A DNA stretch of 64,000 nucleotides from Ceratothoa steindachneri. Its lineage: Eukaryota; Arthropoda; Malacostraca; Isopoda; Cymothoidae. The position numbers and the translations under genes were made by a program. Shown here piece after piece: positions 34,077 to 46,207 of this stretch; position 1 is the stretch's first letter; the number at the start of each line of letters is the position of its first letter. Location: assembly GCA_963969495.1 (NCBI GenBank), contig OZ018321.1, positions 130,421,120-130,485,119 of the forward strand. Direction: 5' to 3'. Below the pieces are notes generated by a model, which saw only the letters and a list, made by a program, of their open reading frames with translations, did not search any database and was not told where the DNA came from.

Positions 34077-34080
34077 TGCT

Positions 34081-35137
<1,057 letters not shown>

Positions 35138-35139
35138 TA

Positions 35140-37386
35140 ATTTTTGAAGGCTCCATACATGCTTGCATGTGTCGGCCTTATTTACCTAATGGCTGCTTCC
35201 CATGCTGCTCGATCTCTGGTTGTTTCTCTATTCAAACTCATATCTCTGAGGTTTCTCTGTATGACCTCATTCCACGTCTTCCTCGGCCTCCCTCTGGCAG
35301 CAACACCCCCAACCTCCAAACTCATAACACCCTTCACCCAATTATTAGCTTGCATCCTTTACACATGACCGAGCCAACTCGATCTGCCTCATTTCAGTGT
35401 CACGTCACACCAATGTATTCTATCCCTTAATTCGCAGTTCACAATTCTATCACCTCCAGGCCTCAAATTCAGAGATGCACCGCACATCCAGCTCACCATT
35501 CTCATCTCAGGACGCTTGAGCCTCCAGATATCCTCTTCTTTCACATAAGTTGTCGAACCTTCGTACATAGCCATGACGACCCTAACCAACCATTCGTCGA
35601 TCCCTAATTTTCTTATTGACAACCTCACCACAGCTCTTGGTACCCTATCAAAAGCCTTTTACAGCTGTATAACTATAAATATAGCATTCGTGGTTCCTTT
35701 TCCAGGCATGAACCAAACTGCATGTCGTCAAAGTTTATCCTGTCTCTAATCATTTCTTTTAGAACACGCTCCATAACTTTCAAAACATGATCGAAGAGCT
35801 TTATGCATCTGTAGCTACCCCTTTCTAGCGCATTACCTTTACCCTTATACACATTCACAATCGCACTCTCCTGCTAGTCCTGTGGCACAGCACATTCATA
35901 TATGACAGTATTTATTATGTCTGTGACCACAAAGGCTTTCAAGATCTCGACAATTATCTCAGAAACATCTGCTGCCTTACTTTCTGACATGTGATTGACT
36001 GCTCTGCTCACCATTTTGTCCTCAATTGATGGCCACGGTCCAGCCACAGGTTCTGCGGAATCTACAAGTGTCGTGTTCCAGTCAAATTCTACGTTTAATA
36101 AACGATTGTAGTGTCCCCTCCAAGCCTTTTTTTATATCGTCTTGCACAAGCACAACTCTACCATCATCATTTTTAATGGAATGGTCACGTATTATATCAC
36201 GATTTTCCTTTTTCATCTGCCTAACCAGTTTAAACGCCCTTTTCTTGCCATCAGAACCATTAGAGCTCTCAGGAAGAGGGTTTGAAGCCTCTGACTTAGC
36301 CTTATAAACTTCCCGACTTGCCCTTCTTTTCGCTGCCAAGTATGATTCCTCACTCCCACCCTGCTTCCATGCCATAAATGGTCTTCTTTTCTCCTTCACT
36401 GCAGCTTCAACTTCCCATTCCACCACCAAGATGCCTTGTCTCTGGGTGGACCTCTTGACTATCCATAAACCTTTGCACTGGCTTTTAGAAGGTTATCTTT
36501 CAATCTCCCATACTGTTCACTCACACTTCCGTCAGTCACTCTAACCTCCGCCGCTAGTGTACCGAATTCCGGGTAAAAAGCCTCTCTCACTTCCTGATTT
36601 TTAAGCTTCCACACCTTCCTCCCATACACAAACACCCTCCTCCTGGCGTGCAATTTACCTAACCAAAGTTCACAAACCAGTAACTTATGTTGCTGTACAC
36701 ACTCTTCACTGTGTATCACTTCAACATCTTTCACTAATTTTCTCTCTTCTTATAACCATGAAATAGTCTATCTGACTGTTCTCTCCAGATGCATATGTGA
36801 CCAGTTTACTTCTCCCTTTTCTGAACAGGTTGTTACAAACGACCATGTCCCCAAATTCCAGAATTCGCTCGCCTTCCACATTCCTTGTACCAAATCCACA
36901 ACCTCCATGCACACCTACGTACCCCAGTACCTCCACCCCCACATGTCACATCAGGTCTCCTTCCAGGATCACCATCTCACTCTCTGCAATACCTCCAACA
37001 ACTCTAATCGACTCGTCCCAAAACTCATCCTTGACCGAAGCATCCAAGCCTGCTTCGGGTGCAAACACTGATACAACAGATATGATTACTTTATCGAAAT
37101 TCAACCTTAACACCAATATTCTGTCATTAATTCTTTTCACACACGTAACACGCTCCTTTCACTTCTCCGCTAATAAAACACCGACATCACCATAACCGTT
37201 AGCATTTCCCATCCCAAAAAGTTTATATCTCAATTCTTTTCCAATAATCATTCTCGCTAACCCTTCCCTTCATCTATGTTCTTGCACACAGCCTGCGTCC
37301 ACGTTTCTCCGCGATAGGGTCTCAACCACCTCCCCCTGTCTACCCTTCAAACTAACCACATTCCAACTAGCAATTCTCAGACTCAT
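35140..37386 (-). pseudogene. RTE-type non-LTR retrotransposon, internally deleted
   Basis: It starts at ATG 37,386 with MSLRIASWNVVSLKGRQGEV, the first endonuclease block, then VCVQEHR-like sequence. Next come KRINDRILVLRLNFDKVIIS, VVSVFAPEAGLDASVKDEFW, MVILEGDLM (GDLN in active enzymes) and QIDYFMV. The linker at 36,734-36,082 reads CELWLGKLHARRRVFVYGRK and KKRAFKLVRQMKKENRD. RT begins at about 35,858 (MNVYKGKGNALERGSYRCIK, then VLKVMERVLKEMI) and reaches LGIDEWLVRVVMAMYEGSTT. It then jumps to LKRPEMRMVSWMCG and ARGRPRKTWNEV of the C-terminal end. The catalytic palm with YADD is deleted. Several stops are present. Confidence 0.87.
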
Positions 37387-37940
37387 TTTTTGTTTTTGTT
37401 AATTATGTGATTTTGATTCAGGTTTACGTCTTTCTAGTTGAGGTACAATCATGTTAGCATAAAAGTGTAATTAAGTTGAAAGGACAGGCTACGGGCCCGT
37501 CACATGCACACAGCCAAAGCCAGGAATCCTGAGTTCTATTCCTACGAGCCAGAACCCGCAGATGTATCAGTAGCCTCGGATCACGCCGCTGGGACAACTA
37601 CAGAGACACCTATCCATGTGAGCACATGGCACTGTAACTATCCCGTCATTTTTCACCCACTGGCAGGGAGGCCTCATAGGGTGCTATTCCTAGGTTCGGG
37701 CCCCCAACTATTGTACGGAAGTGGCATCCTGAAAACCACGTACCCTGTACCCTCTGACACACTTAGGTCTTAGGACCCCAGCTCCAAAAATACACATTAT
37801 GACTAGAGGGCACGCTGACCATGCCCCTCCTCGAGCGGCCAAATAGGTAGCAGTGGCAAATTATCATGGGTCGCATGCTCTTGCTGGTACCCACCCCATA
37901 TAATGGCTGGGGACCTAGCATTTGCCTAAAGAGGTTGTAC
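37387..37940. other. No gene recognised upstream of the RTE-type element
   Basis: Contains an open frame at 37,504-37,773 without known motifs. It may be the 5' untranslated part of the RTE-type element or another repeat. Confidence 0.4.
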
Positions 37941-38232
37941 CCTACAAGGCATTAGGAGGTTTTATAATGAGACTTTTTCTTCTCCTAGCCTTTTCCTAAA
38001 AAAGAAAATCCTACAAGGCAGCAGGAGGTTTTACGATCAGAGTTTCTTTACGTAGCCTTTCCTAAAAAGGAAAGTCCTGCAAGGCAGCAGGAGGTTTTAC
38101 GATCTGAGTTTCCTTCTCTTAGCCTTTTTCTAAAAAAAGAAAACCCTACAAGGCAATAGTAGGTTTTACAATCAGAATTTTCCTTCTCCTAGCCTTATAC
38201 TAAAAAGGGAAAATCCTACAAAGGGGCAGGAG
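37941..38232. repeat. Minisatellite, about 4.2 units of 66-70 bp, each with a hairpin
   Basis: Units start with CCTACAAGGC or CCTGCAAGGC at 37,941, 38,010, 38,076, 38,145 and 38,215. They share GGAGGTTTTACGATC and AGCCTTTTCCTAAAAA. In the third inter-unit stretch CTTTCCT and AGGAAAG can pair over a short A-rich loop; the other units hold imperfect versions. Confidence 0.88.
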
Positions 38233-38235
38233 GCG

Positions 38236-38332
38236 AGAAGAGAATGCACAGTAGCCATACACCAGAAGTCTAGGAGGATATCTTCTGTCCAGATCATGTT
38301 GAACAAATCTAAAAGACAGGCCATGCCTCATT
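38236..38332 (-). pseudogene. Non-LTR fragment J2b, left piece
   Basis: About 95 bp similar to 42,690-42,786 (GGAGGATA, CAGATC.TGTTGAACAAATCT and AGGCCAT are shared), which encodes the linker before RT of the J2 family. The similarity resumes at 41,563 on the far side of the DNA transposon. Confidence 0.8.
38323..38332. repeat. Left target-site duplication of the unassigned transposon
   Basis: ATGCCTCATT, identical to 41,563-41,572. Confidence 0.9.
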
Positions 38333-41300
38333 ACGGCGGGTCATACTTTGGGGCAACCATATATTTTCATTAAATCCTTTAATTAGGGGTGCTTAAATGA
38401 TAGATTTTCTGGTGTAGATTTTTAAAAAGAACTTTATTTTGTTATACAATTGCTCCTACCTACATCAATTTCCATTTAAATAAAAGTCAATTTTTCCCTT
38501 TCGTCACGAGCTTATGTAACCTATTTTTATTTAATCCAAGTACACAAAAACACAAAATAACCTGATACTTACATGTTTATTGAGTGAGAAAAGTGTATGC
38601 AAAGCTCCACATATAGCTGCATGGGTCAATTTGGGTCACCTTCCAAAGTTAAACTTCACCAGAGCACACAAATCTTGCTTTGACTCATTCCTTGACATCA
38701 GACGTCTACTTGTCTCTTGTGCCCTGATTCCTCTATCCCTCTTTCCATGCGAGAAAAAATTGCAAGAAGACTCAGTCACCATTCTTACAACCCTCTCAAT
38801 GCTCTGTGTGTGACAAGGCCAGTCAAGTACTTTCATAGGAGAGTCAATGAAGTTTTTCAATTCAGAAGTACTTAAAGAGCAAGTGAGATGTGGCTCAGAG
38901 ACATCCTCTGACCAATTGATCAGATCTCCAATCCTAGTAGCATCACAATTGATGTATGGTGTCCTTCTAAGCCTTACAAAGGAGTCTCGCAGTTGAGTAT
39001 CTGGGTCCTTTTCTTCCCTGATGGTCTGGATTCTTTTCACCCCTTCAGTTATCTCCGCCTGATCGTCACAGCATAGGAGGGTTTAGAGGGTGGCTTCACT
39101 GTATGCATACCAAACTGATCTCTTAACAGTTGGCAAAACAATATCCAATGCCCCCTTTCTCTAAGACTTAAGGCAGTGAAGTTGATAAAGAATATGCCTA
39201 GGTCTCTCCGTCCAAGAGTGTTTAATCTTAAGAATCAGTCGTAGATTCTTAAAGGCTTTTTCTTTGAGCTCATTATTTGACACCCAGAGCCGAAGAAGTC
39301 TGTTAGCTGTGGTCAGCCAGCGACTGTGGTTTACCGGCCTATTTCCAAATTTCCAATAGAGAAAGTCCTGTAGGAAGCACTCCATCTCTGATTAGCGATA
39401 CAATTCTATAGCCGTAGTGTTGATCAGTGGAAAGATCTTGCACCACTTCCTGAGGTATCTTGGTAAGAGGAGGACCTAAAGATTTTAGAGTGAAATCTAT
39501 GTTGATATTCAAGTCTGTAACAGAGTCAAGGAGCTTTCTTATTGGTCTGAAATATCTGTTTTCAGATAGTGTTGGGTCATCCAGGTTGATAATTAGATGA
39601 CGGAGAGGGAGTTCTCCAGTGTGCACGTTACAGACCAACCAAACAAGCTTTCTGCCCAAATAAAGCTCCATTTTTCGCATTACTCCAGCATTTACACGTA
39701 TTTACATTCGTGGAGTCTCCTCCAATGGCCATTAAACTTTTATCCAAACCTTTTTCCCTCAGCCATCCAAACATAGCCTTAGCGATCTTTTATACATGTG
39801 ATTCTTCTTTTGTAGCCTTTTCTAGGACAAAGTGGAAGAGGTAATTGTTCACAGGCTCACTGATGACAGTGTAATGCTCCTCTTTTGTTTTTGCGGGAAA
39901 CAATTTTTCACTTCCCTCTGCCTCCATCATAAAATTTGTCACATCAATTCGTCCATCAAAGAGAATACAAGAAATTTCCCCATCCTTCGTTAAGTTTTCC
40001 TCAAACTAATGTTCAATAACTGTCATTAGCTTTCCCTGTGCTCTCTTAACTTCATTCGTATCAATTACTATACTTGTATCTTCCTCAGTAATGAATCCAA
40101 CATCTTTTGAAGCTGATGTTGCTATAGCTGCTGATGGTCTCAATACGACACCATACCTTATACTAGCAAGAGCAATATTTTGAATTTCATCATAATTCTT
40201 TCTATACCTGGTGGAAGATTCCGGCTCTTGGACAGCTTCAAAAGTTACTTCATCACCCAAACTGTTGTCACCATCAGAATTTTCTGCCTCCAGATCTTCA
40301 CCTTCTGCCAAAAAATGCTCGATTTCTTTTCCTGCTAAAACAGCGCTTTCCTCCTTACTTCTTCTTTTTCTTTCTGCTATCCTTTCTTTTCCTTTCCTTT
40401 CTGAAGCTCTTAATCGTCTATTATGCTCTGGAATATCAGGACCTCTAATTCGAAAGGTAACTTTACTTCCAACCTTCTCCTTTTGTCCTTTAATAAAGGC
40501 CAGTTCCTTAGTATGTATTTTTTAACCTTTACTGCAACAGCAGTTAATGTGGGCTTAAGTCTTACAGTCATTACAACCTACTTCCCCACAACTGGAAATT
40601 TGACATTTGTATGTCAATATATCAAATAATTTGTCTAGTTTTGCAATGAACCTCTCTTTTTCTTCAATTTTACCTTTATCAAGGGAAACTTTTACTGCCT
40701 CCTTCTACACCTCCTTAAGCTTTGATATTATTGTGACCTTTTGATTTACAACAGGTGGTTTGAAGAGAGCATTAGCTTTGGTCCACTGATTAAATCAAGC
40801 CCTGATACTTGTCTTTTACCAGCTGGTCCACTTCATAATTCCTCCGGTCATCTTTACTTTGCTCCCTCAGGTAGATGCCGTACCTCAAAATATCTCTTAT
40901 TGTTGGTAACTCAGACACCATCAGCTCTTTTTCAGGCTCAACACAAGTAGTCAGATGAGAACTTGATTTGGACCTTGTCTTGATTTTCGCCATTGTCACA
41001 CTAATCGCAGGTATATCTGCAAGTGAAAAGATGGCACTTAGATTAAGAAATAATATCCACCAAATAATTATATATTATTCTAAAATGATCCACAGCCTTT
41101 ACTAGCAGTCAAATAAAATGTAAATGCTCTATAAACAGTTACCAGTTACAATAGTTACCAGAACTGGCAGCACTACTTGAATATTGTCTTCCACTGAGTC
41201 ATGAGTAATGGCTACTTGCAATTTTGTAGTTAGACCAAACTAAATTAAGGGTGATTTTTAACACGTTTCCTACTTCTCGGCTCTCTAATACATGTTTACA

Positions 41301-41562
41301 TTTTTTTTAGACAAATATCTTTCAGACTACATAAATGTATTGATGATAGAAAACGGTAAATTTGATCTTTTATAAGTAACTATAATAATAGTAAAATATA
41401 GAAAAAGACCCAGAACTAACAATATTTTAACTTCAAATTGATGTAGGTTAGATCAATCATAATTTAACTTTCCTGCTAAAAGTATGTTCTTTTCACCAAT
41501 ATTCATCATTTGAATACCCCTCATCACCAGTTTCATAAAATTGTAGAGTATGACCCACCCTA
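38333..41562 (-). mobile_element. DNA transposon of unassigned superfamily, 3.2 kb
   Basis: The left end reads ACGGCGGGTCATACTTT and the right end, read inward, AGGGTGGGTCATACTCT: 14 of 17 bases match. Identical 10-bp copies of ATGCCTCATT flank it. Removing the element and one copy restores a continuous J2 sequence that aligns without gaps to 42,765-42,786, an empty paralogous site. One decayed gene on the minus strand fills the interior. Target length (8-10 bp, since end bases are ambiguous) would allow a hAT-, P-, Merlin- or Mutator-like mechanism, but the protein matches none that I can name. Confidence 0.85.
38600..40995 (-). pseudogene. Putative transposase, cysteine-rich, (C/D)(2)H-type DDE candidate
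   Basis: It starts at about 40,993 (MAKIKTRSKSSSHLTTCVEP) and extends to about 38,600, some 790 codons in at least four frames. N-terminal part: LPTIRDILRYGIYLREQSKD, then a cysteine cluster at about 40,620-40,540 (KCQISSCGEVGCNDCKT, later INCCCSKG) that could bind zinc. Next are ELAFIKGQKEKVGSK, IPEHNRRLRASERKGKERI, an acidic stretch and NIALASIRYGVVLRPSAAIA. Candidate catalytic residues are Asp in LFDGRIDVT (39,956), Asp in GGDSTNVN (39,716), C(2)H in VCNVHTGELPLRHL (39,621-39,632), RW in HSRWLTTANRLLRLW (39,319) and Glu in CHTQSIERVVRMVTE (38,796). Assigning these as a DDE core is inference. I recall relatives in other animal genomes but no named superfamily. Confidence 0.72.
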
Positions 41563-41625
41563 ATGCCTCATTCACCTAGGCCTTGAAGCATGGCATACCG
41601 GACATCATCATCAACCACATTTTTA
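41563..41625 (-). pseudogene. Non-LTR fragment J2b, right piece
   Basis: AATGCCTCATTCACCTAGG and the following AAGCATGGC.TAC.GGACATC align with 42,772-42,830 of J2a, continuing directly from the left piece. It begins with the second copy of the transposon's target duplication. Confidence 0.8.
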
Positions 41626-41811
41626 CGCTTCCATAACTTACAAATAATCCAGGCACACTACATACTGAGCCATGCGATCTCTGGTGCCAAACAATTTCAA
41701 CATTCCTCCAGCCATGAACTCCAAAGAAAAACCCTCCAACATCACACATAGGTCATCCTGTTGAAGCTCTCACATTCATCCTCTAAAACTAAACAAACAA
41801 ATGATAGAAAA

Positions 41812-43365
41812 AGATGACATCTTGGCACTGCAAACGCTAAGCATCACGAAACAAGTATATAAATGGAGCGGGTAAAAGAGACCCTAAGGCTGCGAATATG
41901 AGCCTCCCAGGTGAGGCGTCAGTCAAATACATGACCAATGAACGGTGCAAGTCCACCATTTCCAGGTGAACTTCATTAAAAACAACTCTTAGTTTGGGTG
42001 GATACATGGATGGCGGCAGAAGTGAACCACCTTAGTCTGGGCCTGGGTAAACTAAAGCCTGTGCGCTTTGGCATAACGAGAGACGCGGTTCAATGACTGT
42101 TGGAATTGACGCTCGAGGGTTGATTGGCATCTGGGCCACGCCAAAAGAGATTGAAAGGTCGTCCACGTAGAGCATAGCGAGAACGTCTTCCGACAACCCC
42201 AGGGTGATGCCGTCGATGCTCATGGCAAAGAGTGTGACACTGAGGACACTTCCATGCGGGACATCTTATTCCTGCTCCATTGGGCCAGAGAGGGCTCCCC
42301 CCACCCGTACGCAGAATCGACGATCTCGCAAAAATTCAGATATAAAGATTGGGAGACGTCCCCTCCCCCATATCGTGTGGATAGTCTCGATGATACCGTA
42401 TCACAATACAGTATCATAGGCCTTCTCCAGATAGAAAAACACCGTTGCGTAGTGCTGTCTAGGAATGAAGGCCTCACAGATGAAATTTTCCAGTAGGAGC
42501 TTACCATCCGTTCCTGGAGTGGAACTTGTAGAAGCCGCACTGTGCAGAAGAAAGATGGCCTTGTTTGTCCAGAAAAAAAGCTAATCTAACATTTACCAAT
42601 TTCTACATGGACTTGTACACGCAAGAGGTTAGAGAGATTTGGCGGAAACCGGCCGAGGTAGAGTGATCTCTCCCCAATTTGCGAAAAGCGAGCAGAGTAG
42701 CGATTCGCCAGAAATCTGGGAGGATACCCTCTACCCAGATCCTGTTGAACAAATCTAACAGAAAGGCCATTCTTCGCTCACCCAGGTGTCAAAGCATGGC
42801 GTACGGGACATCGTCTGCACCAAGGGCGGTGTCCGCACACGAAGCGAGAGCAGGACGCAACTGACTCAAAGTAAACCTGTCTTTGAAGGATTCTCCGACT
42901 CTGGAGGTAAATTCCAGTCGGCGGCCTTCCGCGGCATCACGACGTACAGTGAATACTGGCAAAGCAGCAACCCAGCTAGAAAATGCGGAGAAAACGGTCG
43001 AGAATGATTCCACTACGGACACTGGGTCCGAGATTGCGTTGTCATTCTCCTGGAGAACGGGAGGAAGATTGTGCGAGATCTTGCCCCGAATCCTTTTGAC
43101 TAACTTCCACACTTCTGCTAAAGGAGTCTTCCCGTTAAGTGAAGACACGTATACCAGTCAAGAAGAGCGGCGGGCGTGCTTCGAAATATACCGGAACCTA
43201 ACTCTAGCTCGACGAAATTCACCGACATTGATGTCATTCGGGCGGCGCTTATAGCGCATGTAGGCATTACGCTTCTGTTTAGTTTGAGGGCTGTTTCACA
43301 CTCGGCTGACCATCACGGGAGTAGTCGGCCTACAAAATGGCTAGACGTTCTAGGAATGTACCATT
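41812..43365 (-). pseudogene. Jockey-like reverse transcriptase (J2a)
   Basis: Minus-strand blocks in order: RNAYMRYKRRPNDINVGEFR and RARVRFRYISKHARRSS (43,290-43,160). Then VSSLNGKTPLAEVWKLVKRI (43,148 on), GESFKDRFTLSQLRPALASC and ADTALGADDVPYAML. RT pieces with shifts follow at 42,540-42,220, and the catalytic LAMLYVDDLSISFGVAQM is at about 42,180-42,125. Last is FD-stop-RLTWEAHIRSLRV at about 41,920. The endonuclease is absent, cut near the (TA)n array at 43,404. It is a different family from copies a to e. Confidence 0.85.
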
Positions 43366-43401
43366 GAAAAGGGATGGAGTGTCTAGCGTGAAGGTTTAAT
43401 G

Positions 43402-43610
<209 letters not shown>

Positions 43611-43716
43611 GTTATTAAAACTAATCAAACTTTTCATTTAGTTATTTAGTTTTAGTATGTTTTTATCATAATTTGAAGGTGAACTAGCCAAAAATTCAGA
43701 GCCACAACCCATTTTA

Positions 43717-43968
43717 TCAATGTATCCAGTCAGTTGATGCGCGCAGATAATATTTATAAGGATGTACTTTCTTTTTCAGGACTGCTTCAGTTCGTTTGGG
43801 CAAGATGGAGAGAAAATTTGTCATGATATCCTGACTGCTATTGCTCCTATTTTGTTCATTAAGCACCCGTAATTCCTTACAATCGGATGGCTTCTTTTTA
43901 TCAACTACCAGTTTGATTATCGCACACAAATTATCTATGGTTTCAAATCCGGCGAATTCCTGTGGCAA
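43717..43968 (-). pseudogene. Unassigned fragment, perhaps from a pogo/Tigger-type transposon
   Basis: The open frame contains PQEFAGFETIDNLCAII and NFLSILPKRTEAVLKKK. The first block is weakly like the C-terminal part of pogo-type transposases. The stretch encoding LPKRTEAVLKKKVHPYK is the source or sister of a 49-bp copy inside the CR1 at 45,101-45,149. Function not established. Confidence 0.35.
43752..43800. repeat. 49-bp dispersed repeat, copy 1
   Basis: Starts ATTTATAAGGATGTACTTTC and ends CAGTTCGTTTGGG; it differs from 45,101-45,149 at one base. Confidence 0.93.
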
Positions 43969-43989
43969 GATACGGAAAGTTTGATGTTA

Positions 43990-44447
43990 TTAGAAGAGAA
44001 CTAAATCCAAACAGTAGTGTACATTCCTTGAAAGTAATCCCTTTCTGGCCTCAATGCAGCATTACATCCACCTTTACAACTTTATGAAGCAGTCACAGTA
44101 CTCAGAAGCTGGTATACCTTGTAGCACTGAATTGACTGTTCGAGCCATTTTCTTGGATACGATGAAATTGCTTCCCTGCAATCGCACCCTTGATCTTTGG
44201 AAACAACCAAAGATCACAGTGATCAAGATCAGGTGAGTATGGTTGGTTGGCAAGAAGTGTAATCCCCTGCTGCTCCAGGAATTGCACAGTCAGGCGCGCT
44301 TTGTGGGGTGCAGCATTGTGCAACAAAAGGCGCGTTCAGCTTGATGTTCCAGGACTTGAGGAAGGACTTGGTAAATGTAGCACTTTGGTTGTGATAGTAG
44401 AATTTTGAGTCACCATATCCACACACATTGGTCATTGAGAATTGTAA
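43990..44447 (-). pseudogene. Mariner transposase C-terminal half
   Basis: Reads LLHNAAPHKARLTVQFLEQQ then GITLLANQPYSPDLDHCDLW and LFPKIKGAIAGKQFHRIQ. These are the second catalytic block (HDNA in active enzymes, HNAA here) and the third block, PYSPDLAPCD-like. A shifted C-terminus follows: ARTVNSVLQGIPASEYCDCF and CIEAR. The N-terminal half of the same gene type lies at 46,208-46,960 on the same strand, separated by a plus-strand CR1. Confidence 0.87.
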
Positions 44448-44459
44448 GTCATCTAGCCC

Positions 44460-45906
44460 ACACAACATTCATTCTAGGTTACTCAAAGAAGGTGTCGATA
44501 GTATTGCAGTAGTTCTTGAGAAGATATATACTAGATCACTAGAGTTTGGAGAAATACCTAATGAGTGGAAATTAGCGAATGTAGTGCCAATTTTTTAAAA
44601 GGGAAGTAAAGAGGCCTCGAATAACTTTAGGCCGGTAAGCTTAACTTCTATTGTTTGTAAAATCCTTGGGAAGATAGTTAAGAAGGGGATTTCTGACCAT
44701 CTAGGGTATGTATGGTAAGTTAATAAATGATGCTCAGCATGGGGTTCGAAGAGGTAGATCGTGTTTAAGAAATTTACTGGGTTTTATCGATTATGTTACT
44801 AAACAATTAGATAAGGGAGAGAATATTGATGTAATTTACTTAGATTTTAGCAAAGCTTTTGATAAATTTCACATAGGAGACTAGTTCACAAATTAAAAAT
44901 GCATGGGATATGTGGGAAAGTTTTGAAGTGGATAACTCAATGGCTGAAAGACAGGAAACAGAGAGTTGTGCTGAATGGAGTGAGGTCACAGAGGGACTTT
45001 ATCAGTGGCGTACCTCAGGGATCCGTTCTAGGCCCTTTATTATTCATAGTTTATATGAATGATCTTGGAAGGCTGTAAATAGCAAAGTGTCAATTTTGCT
45101 ATTTATAAGGATGTACTTTTTTTTTCAGGACTGCTTCAGTTCGTTTGGGGAGCTTTAAAAGTGCAGAGTAACTTAAGTAAGTTAATAGCTTGGGCTCAGA
45201 AGTGGCAGATGACTTTAACCTTAGAAAATGCAAAGTTCTTAACATGGGAAGGGATAATAGGGAATTTAGCTATGAAATAGATGGGCATTGGCAGAATTCA
45301 GTTGAGGATAAGAAGGACTTAAGCATAGTAGTAGATAGTTCACTAAAGTTTTCAAAGCAGTGTATTGAGGCAAAGAATATAGCAAATAGGTTGCTAGGAT
45401 ACATTAAGAGAAATGTTAGCTACAAGAGTAAAGAGGTTATCTTTAAACTCTACAACTCGTAAGTTAGGCCACATTTAGAGTACTGTATACAAGCATGGTC
45501 ACCACATTTTAGACATGACATCAACCTGCTAGAGTTAGTACAAAGGAGGGCAACAAAAATAATACCTTCTCTGAAGCACCTTGAAGATGAAGATAGACTG
45601 AGGGTACTAAATATGTTCTCATTTGAGAGAAGATGTGTAATGGGAGATATGATTGAGCCTTTTTAAATCTGTTCTAGGATGGATAAGTTGGATTTTAGCA
45701 AGCTATTTGAGTTGGAAGGTAGTAATAGGGCTAGGGGTCGCCACTTAAAAATTAAAAAACAGGGGTGCAGATTGGATGTTAGAAAATATTTTTTTACCAA
45801 TAGAGTGGTAGATTACTGGAATAGTTTGCCATCTGAGACGGTAGACAGTTCAAACTTGAATGTATTTAAACGCAGATTACATGATTATATGGGGAGGGAG
45901 GGTTAA
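44460..45906 (+). pseudogene. CR1-type reverse transcriptase (copy 2), FADD region replaced
   Basis: It begins in the early RT: SIAVVLEKIYTRSLEFGEIP, then NEWKLANVVPIF, NNFRPVSLTSIV, QHGVRRGRSCLRNLLGF and [16 protein letters not shown]. Next are [32 protein letters not shown] and KVSI. Exactly where FADDTK should follow, 49 bp of foreign sequence appears (45,101-45,149). The thumb then resumes: SKLIAWAQKWQMT, the frame at 45,190-45,462 with CKVLNMGRDNREFSYEIDGH and YKSKEVIFKLYNS, and the tail at 45,679-45,906 (RKYFFTNRVVDYWNSLPSET). Several stops are present. Confidence 0.87.
45101..45149. repeat. 49-bp dispersed repeat, copy 2, inside CR1 RT
   Basis: 48 of 49 bases identical to 43,752-43,800 in the same orientation. 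It sits at the position of the RT catalytic motif. Confidence 0.93.
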
Positions 45907-46207
45907 CTTTGGGGGGTATTCTGGACTCATTCCTGTGGATGCAGTTTTTTATTATTGTATATTATGATTGATTTGGATTTTGACTAGTCTTGGTGATGAT
46001 GCTTTTTGTTGTTGACACATTTTTGCGTATGGGTTTAATTGTATATTGTAGATGCATGATCGGATATAATCCATTTAAATTGTATATTGTAGATGCATGG
46101 TCTGACACAATCCTATGGATGCATTTTGTGGGTGAGTTTTGACAGATGCAGAACACATTTGATAGGCCCTTGTGGCTTTTTTCATCCGTGAAATTATGTT
46201 ATGTTAT

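Larger units (their letters stand above)
31651..34080 (-). mobile_element. Ty3/gypsy element copy 2 (gag-protease-integrase)
   Basis: Minus-strand order: gag (34,076-33,160), protease (33,147-32,950), integrase (32,900-31,900) and the linker after integrase (31,899-31,651). No RT lies between protease and integrase, in agreement with the domain order of copy 1. RT and RNase H would follow below 31,650, but the element is cut there. No LTR was found. Confidence 0.78.

Noticed and set aside
37640..37720. tRNA-derived SINE suggested by GGTTCGGGC
   Set aside because: No A box or clover-leaf pairing could be found around it.
37941..38232. CRISPR-like regular repeats
   Set aside because: The repeats are whole tandem units without distinct spacers, diverge from each other, and lie in animal DNA.
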